Shown here: positions 37,722 through 47,019 of the stretch, in pieces
How positions within the stretch are numbered: the first letter of the stretch is position 1
Layout of the letters: each line of letters starts with the position of its first letter
DNA from: Arenibacter sp041392165
GTDB lineage: Bacteria; Bacteroidota; Bacteroidia; Flavobacteriales; Flavobacteriaceae
DNA: 64,000 nt
Direction of reading: 5' to 3'
NCBI GenBank assembly: GCA_041392165.1
Contig: JAWKMN010000001.1
Span: forward strand, 620,001 to 684,000
The notes under the pieces: model-generated
Database searches by the model: none
What the model was told of the DNA's origin: nothing
What the model saw: the letters and a program-made list of their open reading frames with translations, nothing else
Translations under genes and position numbers: made by a program

Positions 37722-37735
37722 CGAAAGCGTTTTCG
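37722..37735. promoter_or_regulatory. Candidate LacI-family operator upstream of xylB
   Basis: CGAAAGCGTTTTCG is palindromic at 12 of 14 positions with a central CG, the classic shape of LacI/GalR operators. It lies 211 bp before xylB, in front of an exact TAnnTTTG box at 37882-37889 (TATATTTG). The LacI-family gene at 41059 is the obvious candidate binder. Confidence 0.5.
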
Positions 37736-37945
37736 AAAAGTTTCGTAACACCACGAAAAAATTTTAATTAATTCATTTTTAGTTATTTATGTGGTTTATC
37801 GAGGCGCAATTATAGCCTGTGATTTTTGCTGTTAATTATGTCCTGTGCCTCACAATATGTGTATCGTGATATAGATTTTAATATATTTGGTAGGATCTTC
37901 ATAAATTTTCATATTGGGAATTTATCCTCTAAATTATTGAGACAT

Positions 37946-39427
37946 ATGTACTATTTGGGATTGGATATTGGCAGCTCTTCAATTAAGGTGGCCTTGGTAG
38001 AGACGGCCACTGGAAAAAGTGTAGGGGTGTTACAGGAGCCGGAAACGGAAATGGAAATGCTCGCCTTAAAAAATGGTTGGGCAGAGCAGGATCCCAAGGA
38101 ATGGTGGGGATATGTATGTAAGGGCATTAAAAAATTGCAGCAGAAATGCGGAATAGGCCAGGATCAAATTAAGGGGGTAGGCATTGCCTATCAGATGCAT
38201 GGTCTGGTATTGGTGGATAAACATGGGGAGCCGGTACGGAAATCCATTATTTGGTGCGATAGTCGCGCAGTGGAAATAGGACGCAAAGCTTATGTAGACC
38301 TTGGAGAGGATTTCTGTAAGGCCCATTTATTGAATTCTCCGGCAAACTTTACAGCTTCTAAATTAAAATGGGTAAAGGAGAACGAACCAGAGCTTTATGG
38401 GGCTGCGGACAAACTCATGCTTCCGGGAGATTATATTGCCTTTCGTTTTTCCAATGTTATCAATACCACTATTTCCGGATTATCGGAAGGTATTCTGTGG
38501 GATTTCAAGCAAGATTCCATAGCCCATCTGCTTTTGGAGCATTATGGTATCGCCAAATCCTTTATTCCCGATATTGTGGATACTTTTGGATATCAATCCA
38601 AAGTGGATGCCAAAGGGGCCCAAGAGAGTGGGTTGGCCATTGGTACCCCCATATTGTACAGGGCAGGTGATCAACCCAATAATGCCTTGGCCCTCAACGT
38701 ATTCAATCCCGGGGAAGTTGCGGCCACCGGAGGTACCTCTGGAGTGGTCTATGCGGTAACCGATAGTCTATCGGGGAAGGAAAGTACCAGGGTAAATAAT
38801 TTTGCCCACGTAAATTATAACAAACAGCACCCTATAGTGGGTAAGTTGTTGAATATCAATGGAGCGGGAATCCAATACCGCTGGCTTTTAAACAATCTCG
38901 ATGTGGATTCCTATGAGGAAATGAACGCTTTGGCTTCTGAAGTTCCAGTGGGTTCGGACGGAGTATGCCTCATTCCTTTTGGAAACGGGGCAGAGCGTAT
39001 GCTCAACAATCGGGATATTGGGACCAGATTGGTCAATATCAATCTTAACAATCACACCAAGGCCCATATCTGTAGGGCCGCTTTGGAAGGGATAGCCTTT
39101 TCCTTTGTCTACGGAATGGAAATCCTGAAATCCGACGGCATATCCATTGAGGTAATGCGTGCCGGGAATGATAATTTGTTCAGGTCGGAAATCTTTTCCT
39201 ATACCCTATCCACCTTAGTGTCACAGGATATTGAAATTTATAATACTACCGGAGCCATTGGCGCCGCAAGGGCAGCCGGAATCTATGAAGGGGGATTTGG
39301 GAAATTCGGAACCTATATTATCAATAACGATCATGTACGGACCTTTAAGCCTTTGCGGGATAAAAGTGCCTATAAAACGGCTTATGAAAATTGGAAAAAA
39401 GAATTGGAATTAATCATTAAAAAATAA
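37946..39427 (+). CDS. xylB: Xylulokinase
   Basis: This FGGY-family kinase of about 493 residues begins YYLGLDIGSSSIKVALVE (ATP phosphate loop) and has IAYQMHGLVLVD, the sugar-binding MHG of xylulokinases. SIIWCDSRA, LMLPGDYIAFR and the C-terminal ATPase segment EVAATGGTSGVVYA support the call. It phosphorylates D-xylulose for entry into the pentose phosphate pathway. I chose ATG 37946, since the 40 codons upstream in frame do not resemble the family. xylA follows 8 bp later. Confidence 0.93.
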   Translation: MYYLGLDIGSSSIKVALVETATGKSVGVLQEPETEMEMLALKNGWAEQDPKEWWGYVCKGIKKLQQKCGIGQDQIKGVGIAYQMHGLVLVDKHGEPVRKSIIWCDSRAVEIGRKAYVDLGEDFCKAHLLNSPANFTASKLKWVKENEPELYGAADKLMLPGDYIAFRFSNVINTTISGLSEGILWDFKQDSIAHLLLEHYGIAKSFIPDIVDTFGYQSKVDAKGAQESGLAIGTPILYRAGDQPNNALALNVFNPGEVAATGGTSGVVYAVTDSLSGKESTRVNNFAHVNYNKQHPIVGKLLNINGAGIQYRWLLNNLDVDSYEEMNALASEVPVGSDGVCLIPFGNGAERMLNNRDIGTRLVNINLNNHTKAHICRAALEGIAFSFVYGMEILKSDGISIEVMRAGNDNLFRSEIFSYTLSTLVSQDIEIYNTTGAIGAARAAGIYEGGFGKFGTYIINNDHVRTFKPLRDKSAYKTAYENWKKELELIIKK

Positions 39428-39435
39428 ATATAGAG

Positions 39436-40761
39436 ATGGCAATAATTGGAAACAGGGAATACTTTAAGGGAATAGGGGACATAAAATTTGAGGGCAAGGA
39501 ATCCGATAACCCTTTGGCATTCAAATATTACAATCCGGACCAAGTGGTTGCCGGAAAAACCATGCGCGAGCATTTTAAGTTCGCCATAGCCTATTGGCAT
39601 ACCTTCTGCGGACAGGGAGCGGATCCGTTCGGCCCGGGCACCCAGAATTTTGCATGGGACCAGTCTACGGACCCTGTGCAGGCGGCAAAGGACAAGGCAG
39701 ATGCGGCTTTTGAGTTTATTAGTAAAATGGGCTTCGATTATTTTTGCTTCCATGATTTTGATCTTATACAGGAAGGGGCCACTTTTGCGGAATCGGAGAA
39801 ACGATTGTCCATAATTACCGATTATCTGAAGGATAAAAAAGCCGACTCCGGAATTAAATTATTATGGGGGACGGCCAATTGTTTTTCCAATCCGCGTTAT
39901 ATGAACGGTGCGGCTACCAACCCTGATTTTAATGTTGTGGCAAGGGCAGGAGGGCAGATAAAATTGGCTTTGGACGCTACCATTGCCCTTGGCGGCGAAA
40001 ATTATGTTTTCTGGGGAGGAAGGGAAGGTTATATGTCCCTTTTAAATACGGATATGGGGCGTGAATTGGACCATATGGCCCAATTCTTGGGGATGGCCAG
40101 AGATTATGCCAGGGCACAAGGCTTTAAGGGAACCTTCTTTATAGAGCCTAAGCCTATGGAGCCTTCCAAGCATCAATACGATTTTGATACGGCAACGGCC
40201 ATAGGATTTCTTCGTGAATACGGCTTGGAGAAAGATTTTAAAATAAATATAGAAGTGAATCATGCCACTTTGGCCCAGCATACTTTTCAACATGAATTGG
40301 CCGTAGCGGCCAAAGCGGGAATGTTGGGGAGTATAGATGCCAATAGGGGGGATTACCAAAATGGATGGGATACCGACCAGTTCCCGAACAATATTTTGGA
40401 AACTACCGAAGCCATGTTGGTATTTCTTAAAGCAGGGGGGCTACAAGGAGGTGGAGTAAATTTTGATGCCAAAATAAGAAGGAATTCTACTGATTTGGAC
40501 GATGTTTTCCATGCCCATATCGGGGGGGCAGATACTTTTGCCCGTGCTTTGCTTACTGCGGATAGGATTATTTCTTCCTCCGCTTATACGAAGATGCTTT
40601 CGGAAAGATATAGCTCTTTCGATTCAGGAAAAGGGAAGGACTTTGAGAATGGCAAATTAGATCTGGAAGCCCTTTACAAAATAGCCCAGGAAAATGGGGA
40701 ATTAAAGTTGCAGAGCGGGAAACAGGAGTTGTTCGAGAACATCATCAATCAATATATTTAA
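39436..40761 (+). CDS. xylA: Xylose isomerase
   Basis: This 441-residue protein has FCFHDFDL with the active-site His-Asp pair, WGTANCFSNPRYMNGAATNP, VFWGGREGY, FIEPKPMEPSKHQYDFD (metal Glu), VNHATLAQHTFQHEL and GSIDANRGD. It converts D-xylose to D-xylulose and forms an operon with xylB. All metal ligands are present. Usual length is 435-445 residues. Confidence 0.96.
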   Translation: MAIIGNREYFKGIGDIKFEGKESDNPLAFKYYNPDQVVAGKTMREHFKFAIAYWHTFCGQGADPFGPGTQNFAWDQSTDPVQAAKDKADAAFEFISKMGFDYFCFHDFDLIQEGATFAESEKRLSIITDYLKDKKADSGIKLLWGTANCFSNPRYMNGAATNPDFNVVARAGGQIKLALDATIALGGENYVFWGGREGYMSLLNTDMGRELDHMAQFLGMARDYARAQGFKGTFFIEPKPMEPSKHQYDFDTATAIGFLREYGLEKDFKINIEVNHATLAQHTFQHELAVAAKAGMLGSIDANRGDYQNGWDTDQFPNNILETTEAMLVFLKAGGLQGGGVNFDAKIRRNSTDLDDVFHAHIGGADTFARALLTADRIISSSAYTKMLSERYSSFDSGKGKDFENGKLDLEALYKIAQENGELKLQSGKQELFENIINQYI

Positions 40762-40857
40762 GATTATTATTCCCTGCCCGGGCTTTTTTAACCGTATCGT
40801 GGTTGCTTTAAAATAGATATAAGGAGCATATTTATCTAGAAAAGTAAATATTTGTAA

Positions 40858-41045
40858 TATTAGGGGCTCCTCCCTTTGGCCAAAGGGAGGTGGCTTCGCC
40901 CAAGCAAAGACGGAGGGATTGGAATCTCATGTTTATACCAAGTTTTTTAGCCAAATCGCGGTTGTTTTTAATTTTGGAGGTTTTGTGCCTAATCTCCCCG
41001 TCCCGCCCTTGGCGGTCCGCCCCTCTTTTTAAAAGAGGAAGCTTT
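40858..41045. repeat. Flavobacterial palindromic intergenic repeat between xylA and the LacI gene
   Basis: The left end holds a perfect 22-bp palindrome at 40868-40889 (CCTCCCTTTGGCCAAAGGGAGG). The right end holds GTCCCGCCCTTGGCGG and a near-palindrome at 41022-41038 (CCTCTTTTTAAAAGAGG). GC content and codon pattern differ from the flanks. Elements with these CTCCCTTT...AAAGGGAG and GGCGGTCCGCCC ends are common between genes in Flavobacteriaceae (from memory). The minus-strand frame through it is repeat-derived and not a gene. Confidence 0.65.
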
Positions 41046-41058
41046 TTAAGGATATAAC

Positions 41059-42075
41059 ATGAAAAAAATAACCCTAAAGGAGATTGCCCAATATTTTGGT
41101 GTTTCCATATCAACGGTTTCCAAGGCTATTAATGATAGCCATGAAATTAGTGATGGACTAAAGTCCAAAATTCAAAAGTTTGCCAAAGATAATAAATACA
41201 GGCCCAATAAGGTGGCCCTTAGTTTATTGCAGCGGAAGACCAAGACCATAGGGGTGGTGGTACCCAATATTCTCAATTATTTTTTTACGCAGGTATTTTC
41301 AGGGATTGAAAAAGTAGCTAACGAGCATGGGTATATTTTACTTAGTTGTATCAGCGATGAGTCCTATGAAAAGGAAGTTGCAACACTTGAATTTTTGGGA
41401 GGGGGCACTGTTGATGGATTAATTGTGTCCATGGCGGAAGAAACACAGTTTAAGAACAAACTGGAGCATTTTCAAAATTTTTTGGATGAGCAAATTCCCT
41501 TGGTAATGTTCGATAGGGTTTCGGATGATATCCTATGTGACAAGGTAGTGGTGGATGATTTTGAGGCCGGTTATAAAACCACGAAATATTTTTTAAACCT
41601 CGGTTGTAGTACGCTTGCCGTAGTTACAGCCATTGATCATTCCAGTGTAGGTAAATTGAGGGTGGAAGGATATAGGAAAGCATTGGAAGAGGCAGGGATT
41701 CCTTTTGATGACAGATTAATACTCAGAGTTGGCAAGGAGGAAGATTTGGAAGTCTTGGTGACTTTTCTTTTGAATTATAAGCCTATAGATGGTATAATGG
41801 CCCTGGATGAAATTACGGCGGTAGAGGTCTTGAGGTTGATCAAGGCCAGAGGTTATAGGGTACCGGAAGATATTTCCGTTATTGGGTTTACCAATGGCAA
41901 ATTATCACGTTATGTAAGTCCCTCACTTACTGCTGTAAGTCAGCACGGTACTTATATAGGGGAAACTGCCGCCAAGGTCCTTATTGAAAGGATAGGGAGT
42001 AAGGTATATCTGGATTGTACCACCAAGGTAATTAAAACCAGCCTTATCGTTAGGGATTCCACAAAGAGGCTTTAA
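41059..42075 (+). CDS. LacI/GalR-family transcriptional regulator
   Basis: This 338-residue protein has an N-terminal helix-turn-helix and hinge (ITLKEIAQYFGVSISTVSKA, then NKYRPNKVALSL). The rest is a periplasmic-binding-protein-like sensor domain with TKTIGVVVPNI, GGGTVDGLIVSM, VDDFEAGYKTT and EDISVIGFTNGKLS. It probably represses or controls xylBA or a wider sugar regulon through the operator at 37722. It reads in the same direction, after a palindromic repeat. Confidence 0.92.
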   Translation: MKKITLKEIAQYFGVSISTVSKAINDSHEISDGLKSKIQKFAKDNKYRPNKVALSLLQRKTKTIGVVVPNILNYFFTQVFSGIEKVANEHGYILLSCISDESYEKEVATLEFLGGGTVDGLIVSMAEETQFKNKLEHFQNFLDEQIPLVMFDRVSDDILCDKVVVDDFEAGYKTTKYFLNLGCSTLAVVTAIDHSSVGKLRVEGYRKALEEAGIPFDDRLILRVGKEEDLEVLVTFLLNYKPIDGIMALDEITAVEVLRLIKARGYRVPEDISVIGFTNGKLSRYVSPSLTAVSQHGTYIGETAAKVLIERIGSKVYLDCTTKVIKTSLIVRDSTKRL

Positions 42076-42096
42076 TCCTTGCCATTACATAAAAAA

Positions 42097-43170
42097 TTAA
42101 ATTTTTGGTGTTAGCCCATTTTTTATTACTTGGGTCATATAACCTATTTCTTGAAGGGCTTTGTTGGTGAAATCGAACAGGCTTAGGCAACGGTCCAAAT
42201 TCTGGTTTTCGTATGATACCTTGTAATAGATATTGCCGTTCAAATAGTCTGTAAGAGCCCTTAAACCGTGTATAAAGGGCATAAATACAGCCCCCCAGGG
42301 CAGAAGGTCTATTTCTTCCTTGTTCAAAAAGGGGCCGTTGCTTTCCAGACCCTTTATAAAAGCTTCGAACAAGGGTCTTTCAAAGGTAATCTTTCTGTGA
42401 TCCTGTTCGTCTTCCGCGGCAGTATTTGCAACGGTTCTTATGGCGTCCCCAAAATCAAAGTAAAAATACCCTTTCATAATGGTATCTAGATCAATTAGGC
42501 AAAGGGCCTTGTTATCTTCTTTGGAGAAAAGGATATTGTTTAATTTGGTGTCATTGTGGCAGATCCGTAACGGCAACTTGGAGTTGTCCAATATTCTCAG
42601 TTTCTCCAAGGTTTCTTTGGCAAAGTTTATAGCTTTTTTGGCGGTTTCCAATTTTTCTGGATTAGCGGATAGAATGGATTCCTCAAATTGATTTTCCCGT
42701 AATTGGAGATTATGGAATTGTGGAATGGTATCCACATAATGGTCCAAGGGGGCCGCCGTTAGAAGTTGATGGAATTTGCCGACCACCTTCCCGGCCTGGT
42801 AGGCAATATCCGTATTGGTGGCATTGTCATATGCGGTAGTGTTGTTGATGTATGTCATCAACCTCCAATATCCTGTTTTTTCATCCTTAAAATAGGCATT
42901 GCCCGATTCCGTTTTTAGGAGTTCTATGGCGGTGTAATCCAGGTCTTCCAAATGTTGAAAGGCATTTGCAATATTGCCCATTAGGCCATGTACATCCTTA
43001 AAGACATTGTGGTTTACCCTTTGCAGAATATACATGGGGTATTGGTTGTCCAAAACTAAATAGGTATCATTGATATACCCCTGGTTTATTCCTTGGAACC
43101 CATAGGTTTTCCTATCTATGGAGAAGTTTTTTAATAGCTCGTTGAGCTCAACATTTTTATCTGCCATCAT
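42097..43170 (-). CDS. APH-fold sugar 1-kinase (NahK-like)
   Basis: This 357-residue aminoglycoside-phosphotransferase-fold protein has GINQGYINDTYLV (nucleotide loop), YILQRVNHNVF, the catalytic LRICHNDTKLNNILF (Asp-Asn) and CLIDLDTIMKGYFYFDFGD (metal Asp). It resembles N-acetylhexosamine 1-kinase NahK, which phosphorylates GlcNAc/GalNAc at the anomeric position. The nucleotidyltransferase lies 12 bp upstream in the same operon, giving a sugar to sugar-1-P to NDP-sugar salvage route. Two ATGs start the gene; exact sugar specificity is inferred. Confidence 0.75.
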   Translation of the reverse strand: MMADKNVELNELLKNFSIDRKTYGFQGINQGYINDTYLVLDNQYPMYILQRVNHNVFKDVHGLMGNIANAFQHLEDLDYTAIELLKTESGNAYFKDEKTGYWRLMTYINNTTAYDNATNTDIAYQAGKVVGKFHQLLTAAPLDHYVDTIPQFHNLQLRENQFEESILSANPEKLETAKKAINFAKETLEKLRILDNSKLPLRICHNDTKLNNILFSKEDNKALCLIDLDTIMKGYFYFDFGDAIRTVANTAAEDEQDHRKITFERPLFEAFIKGLESNGPFLNKEEIDLLPWGAVFMPFIHGLRALTDYLNGNIYYKVSYENQNLDRCLSLFDFTNKALQEIGYMTQVIKNGLTPKI

Positions 43171-43182
43171 GGATAAGCTTGT

Positions 43183-44073
43183 CTATACGTTGTCCCAAAG
43201 GGGGGAGGGATACCCATTATTATCGGTCATTCGCTGTAATTCAGAGACGGCCACGTCCTTATCGCTGGCGTAGGTAACCCCGAACCATTGGCTTTCGGAA
43301 GGAATTACATCTACATCTATCAGATTTTTTGCAATCATTTCCTTTATGGCGAAAGGTAGATATATTTCCCCTTTGGCGTGGTTCTCCTTATTGCCTATAA
43401 AGTCCTTGAGGTATTGCGTAATGAATGGAAATATGGAAGGTTGGCACACCCAAAAGTTCATGCTTACCAATTCTTCCCCTGTAAATTGGGTGTCCGAATC
43501 AGAATCTATAATAACATTGTTTAAAGCTTCTATTTTGGTATGCTCATGAATGGAAGTCAATTTACCGCCCTCAGACATACAAACGCCTCTGGACACCGAT
43601 CCATGTTCGGACAGGGTATTTTTTAAGGTATAGGCAATTAGACCATAAGTTTCTTTTGCACCATTGCTTTTTATGAAATCGGATGCACTTTCAAAAGCAT
43701 TTTTACCGTAATAATCATCGGCATTGATTATGGCGAACGGGCCATCAATTACATTCCTTGCGGTCCATACTGCATGTGCCGTGCCCCACGGTTTTGCCCT
43801 TTCCCCGGTAAAGCTTACTCCCTCGGGAAGATCGTTTACTTCCTGGGCCAAAACATTAAGCTTAATATTTTTTGGCAACCTGTCGGATAGATGTTCCTTC
43901 AAAAAATCTACATTATCCTTTTTTGTAATGGCAACGATGTGGTCAAAACCATTTTTCAGGGCGTCATAAATACTGAATTCCATAAGGAACTCATCTTTCG
44001 GGCCCAGGTCATCAAATTGTTTAAGCTTGCCATATCGGCTGCCACTTCCGGCCGCCATTAAAAGTAATGTCAT
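43183..44073 (-). CDS. Sugar-1-phosphate nucleotidyltransferase family protein
   Basis: The 296-residue protein begins LLLMAAGSGSRYGKLKQ, the nucleotide-binding motif of sugar-phosphate nucleotidyltransferases. AKPWGTAHAVWTARNVI and the metal-binding IINADDYYGKNAF follow. It would activate a sugar 1-phosphate as an NDP-sugar. It is the first gene of a two-gene minus-strand operon with the NahK-like kinase. The substrate could be a hexosamine or another monosaccharide. Confidence 0.8.
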   Translation of the reverse strand: MTLLLMAAGSGSRYGKLKQFDDLGPKDEFLMEFSIYDALKNGFDHIVAITKKDNVDFLKEHLSDRLPKNIKLNVLAQEVNDLPEGVSFTGERAKPWGTAHAVWTARNVIDGPFAIINADDYYGKNAFESASDFIKSNGAKETYGLIAYTLKNTLSEHGSVSRGVCMSEGGKLTSIHEHTKIEALNNVIIDSDSDTQFTGEELVSMNFWVCQPSIFPFITQYLKDFIGNKENHAKGEIYLPFAIKEMIAKNLIDVDVIPSESQWFGVTYASDKDVAVSELQRMTDNNGYPSPLWDNV

Positions 44074-44470
44074 AATTGGTTGTTTTTAAGTTTACAAAAA
44101 TATAGTTTTTATCATAAAGGGGCTTCTAGAACGGATTATTTATAAAATTAGTTTCCAATTGTATTGTTTTTAACGATTATTTGAATTAACCTAGGTATAA
44201 ATGCCTAAACAGCCCCAATCAATTATTAATGGGTTGAATGTCATTTCAACAGAGTAAGGAAAGAACAAGGGGAAATCCCTTTGTTGAGGGATTCCTGCCT
44301 GTACCTCGTTCTGAATGGCATTTTTTTTATGACATTTATTTGTAACTATTGGTAAAACAGCACTTTAAAATATAATTTAGATGGAATAGGACGCTTAAGG
44401 GGAATGGTTGTTTTGGGAATTATATTATTTTGTTACCATTGGTCTTGGTTTTCCGGACAATGCCGAAACC
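44074..44470. other. Divergent intergenic region before hemN
   Basis: No gene is seen. It holds a perfect inverted repeat GTTGAA-N6-TTCAAC at 44233-44250 and a 7-bp hairpin (AATCCCT at 44274-44280 with AGGGATT at 44287-44293). The first could be an operator for either the nucleotidyltransferase operon or hemN; the second has no adjacent T-run on the right distance. Confidence 0.4.
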
Positions 44471-44513
44471 TGATAAGTGTCATATTTTTATAGTCCGGCC
44501 CATGGTATTTTTG
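44471..44513 (+). promoter_or_regulatory. FNR-type site and TAnnTTTG promoter of hemN
   Basis: TGATAAGTGTCA (44471-44482) is an FNR-like TGAY-N4-GTCA palindrome. TATTTTTG at 44506-44513 matches the Bacteroidota -7 box exactly. The two centres are 33 bp apart, placing the site near -41 relative to the predicted start, the class II activator position. The same geometry recurs at ccoS and between ccoI and fnr. Confidence 0.7.
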
Positions 44514-44538
44514 TGACTATTGCAAACAACAATGGCAT

Positions 44539-45900
44539 ATGACCAATTTAGTTCAAAAATACAATATTCCCGGTCCTAGGTACACCAGTTACCCCACGGT
44601 TCCCTATTGGGATTTGGAATCTTTTTCTGGCCGAAAGTGGCAGAGTACTTTAATCAAAAATTTTAATGAAAGCAATGGGGACGAAGGTATAAGTCTATAT
44701 ATCCACTTACCCTTCTGTGAAAGCCTATGTACTTTTTGTGGATGTCATAAAAGAATTACAAAAAGGCATGAAGTTGAAAGCCCATATATAAGCAATGTCT
44801 TAAAAGAGTGGAAACTTTATTGTGATTTATTTGAAACAAAACCAAGGATAAAGGAGCTTCATTTGGGAGGTGGAACCCCTACTTTTTTCTCACCGGAAAA
44901 TTTAACACGGCTAATTAACGGTATCTTTTCTTCTGCCATCCGTGCGGAGAACTATGAGTTTAGTTTTGAAGGCCATCCCAACAATACTACCAAAGAACAT
45001 CTAAAAGCCCTTTATGATGTTGGGTTTAGAAGGGTAAGTTATGGGGTTCAGGATTACAATAAGAAGGTTCAGCTTGCCATTAATAGGTTGCAACCCTTTG
45101 AAAATGTAAAAAATGTTACCCAATGGGCCAGGGAAATAGGGTATACCTCAATAAGTCATGATATTATTTTTGGCCTGCCCTTCCAAACGAAGGAAGATGT
45201 TGCCGAGACTATTTTAAAGACCAAAGCGCTAATGCCGGATAGATTGGCCTTTTATAGTTATGCCCATGTTCCCTGGTTAAAGGGAAATGGACAAAGAGGG
45301 TACAAGGATTCCGATCTGCCTACGGCCGGGGAGAAACGGGAGCAGTACGGGATGGGCAAGGCATTGTTGGCAGAGGCGGGCTATTCGGAAATAGGAATGG
45401 ACCACTTTTCACTAAGGACAGATTCGCTTTTCAAGGCTATGGAGAATGGAACCTTGCATAGGAATTTTATGGGTTATACCGCTTCCAAGACTAGGGTAAT
45501 GGTCGGTTTGGGGATCTCCAGTATAAGTGATAGTTGGGATAGTTTTGCGCAAAATGTAAAAAGTCTGGAGGAGTATGGCCATCTGTTGGAAAATAATATT
45601 ATACCCATTTATAGAGGTCATATTTTAACCGATGAAGATAGGGTTGTTCGCAGGCATATCTTAAATTTAATGTGTAACTTTAGGACTAGTTGGAACAACC
45701 AAAACGAAAGGTTCAACGAATTGGACGAGGTTAAGGATAAACTAAAGGAAATGGTCACGGATGGCTTGGTCGTAATTGAATCAAATAGTATTTATGTTAC
45801 CGAAAAAGGAAGGCCTTTTGTCCGTAATGTGTGTATGGCATTGGATTTGTACCTGCATCGCAAGGCACCGGATACCAGATTGTTTTCGATGACTATTTAA
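44539..45900 (+). CDS. hemN: Oxygen-independent coproporphyrinogen III oxidase
   Basis: This 453-residue radical-SAM enzyme begins NIPGPRYTSYPTVPYWD and carries the cluster motif LPFCESLCTFCGCHK (CxxxCxxC plus an extra Cys). ELHLGGGTPTFFSPENL and VSYGVQDYNKKVQ follow, with the HemN C-terminal domain. It makes protoporphyrinogen without oxygen, supplying heme under microaerobic or anoxic conditions. The FNR-type promoter upstream and the nearby cbb3 genes fit this role. Confidence 0.94.
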   Translation: MTNLVQKYNIPGPRYTSYPTVPYWDLESFSGRKWQSTLIKNFNESNGDEGISLYIHLPFCESLCTFCGCHKRITKRHEVESPYISNVLKEWKLYCDLFETKPRIKELHLGGGTPTFFSPENLTRLINGIFSSAIRAENYEFSFEGHPNNTTKEHLKALYDVGFRRVSYGVQDYNKKVQLAINRLQPFENVKNVTQWAREIGYTSISHDIIFGLPFQTKEDVAETILKTKALMPDRLAFYSYAHVPWLKGNGQRGYKDSDLPTAGEKREQYGMGKALLAEAGYSEIGMDHFSLRTDSLFKAMENGTLHRNFMGYTASKTRVMVGLGISSISDSWDSFAQNVKSLEEYGHLLENNIIPIYRGHILTDEDRVVRRHILNLMCNFRTSWNNQNERFNELDEVKDKLKEMVTDGLVVIESNSIYVTEKGRPFVRNVCMALDLYLHRKAPDTRLFSMTI

Positions 45901-46043
45901 CGGAGTCGGGCTATTTTTTAATTTCTTGATAATAAAATCAGTAAAAATAAACCTATGAAATGAGCCATAACAAATCTTGATACCAACCGATATGTTCAAT
46001 GGCGAATTCCATCTAACCATTAAAAAACAATAAATTTGAACAG

Positions 46044-46865
46044 ATGAAAAAAATTATTGTACCCGTCGATTTTTCGGAACAATCCGAACAAGCCCTTAAA
46101 ACGGCCGCTTCCATTGCTGCAAAATACGGATCCGAGATTTTTGTCCTGCATATGCTGGAATTGTCGGAAGCCCTAGTTTCCGCCAATGAGCAGGCGCACT
46201 ATGAGCAGGCTGTCTTCTTCATAAAATTGGCGGAAAAAAGATTTGAAACATTTTTGGATAAGCCCTACTTAAAAGGAATAAAGATAACCCCAATTGTTAA
46301 ACATCATAAAGTGTTCAGCGAAGTGAACGCCATTGCAGATAAACATGATGCAGATCTAATTGTTATGGGGTCGCATGGTACGGATGGTCTAATGGAAATA
46401 TTTGTAGGCTCCAATGCGGAAAAAATGGTGAGGAATTCCAATATTCCGGTGTTGGTCATAAAAGATTATATAGAAGGTTTTGAGGTAAAGAGATTTGTCT
46501 TTGCCTGCGATTTTGAGGAGGAAAACCTGGAAGCCTTTCAAAAGGCCAAGAAATTGGCGGATAAGCTTGGCGCCGAATTGATTTTGGTAAATATTAATAC
46601 GCCCGGGGATAATTTTCTGAGTACAAAGGACGCTTTTAAGAAAATTAATAGGTTCCTGCATTTGGCAAAGGTAAGTTTGGAAGTGGAGATTTATAACGAC
46701 TATAGTGTGGAGCGTGGAATATTGGCTTTTTGTGAAAGTAGGAATGCCGATCTGATAGGATTGCCTACCCATGGTAGAAAGGGGCTATCCCACTTTCTAC
46801 TGGGGAGTATTGGGGAAGATGTGGCCAATCATTCCAAAATACCCGTTATCACTTTTAAAATTTAA
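46044..46865 (+). CDS. Universal stress protein, two UspA domains
   Basis: The 273-residue protein contains two UspA domains. The first starts KIIVPVDFSEQSEQALKTA and ends with the ATP-binding GSHGTDGLMEIFVGSNAEKM. The second ends with THGRKGLSHFLLGSIGEDV. Such double-domain proteins are common near respiratory genes in flavobacteria. It is monocistronic, 143 bp after hemN. No FNR-type palindrome was found directly upstream. Confidence 0.88.
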   Translation: MKKIIVPVDFSEQSEQALKTAASIAAKYGSEIFVLHMLELSEALVSANEQAHYEQAVFFIKLAEKRFETFLDKPYLKGIKITPIVKHHKVFSEVNAIADKHDADLIVMGSHGTDGLMEIFVGSNAEKMVRNSNIPVLVIKDYIEGFEVKRFVFACDFEEENLEAFQKAKKLADKLGAELILVNINTPGDNFLSTKDAFKKINRFLHLAKVSLEVEIYNDYSVERGILAFCESRNADLIGLPTHGRKGLSHFLLGSIGEDVANHSKIPVITFKI

Positions 46866-47019
46866 CGCACCTGTAGGTCGATAGGCCCATAAATCCAATC
46901 TGGCCATCACGATCCATGGCCTGGATTGGTAAAACCGTATCTAATGGGTAGTTTAAATTAGTATATTTGGGATACATGGGATAACCATCGTTCACAGACT
47001 AATGTACATAGATCTCAAC

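Noticed and set aside
37826..37945. Upstream extension of xylB by 40 codons
   Set aside because: Kinases of this family begin at the phosphate-loop strand (YYLGLDIGSSS); the extension covers promoter-like DNA including TATATTTG.
40832..41113. Minus-strand frame of 93 codons between xylA and the LacI gene
   Set aside because: It runs through palindromic repeat DNA and into the LacI start; its residues are repeat-derived.
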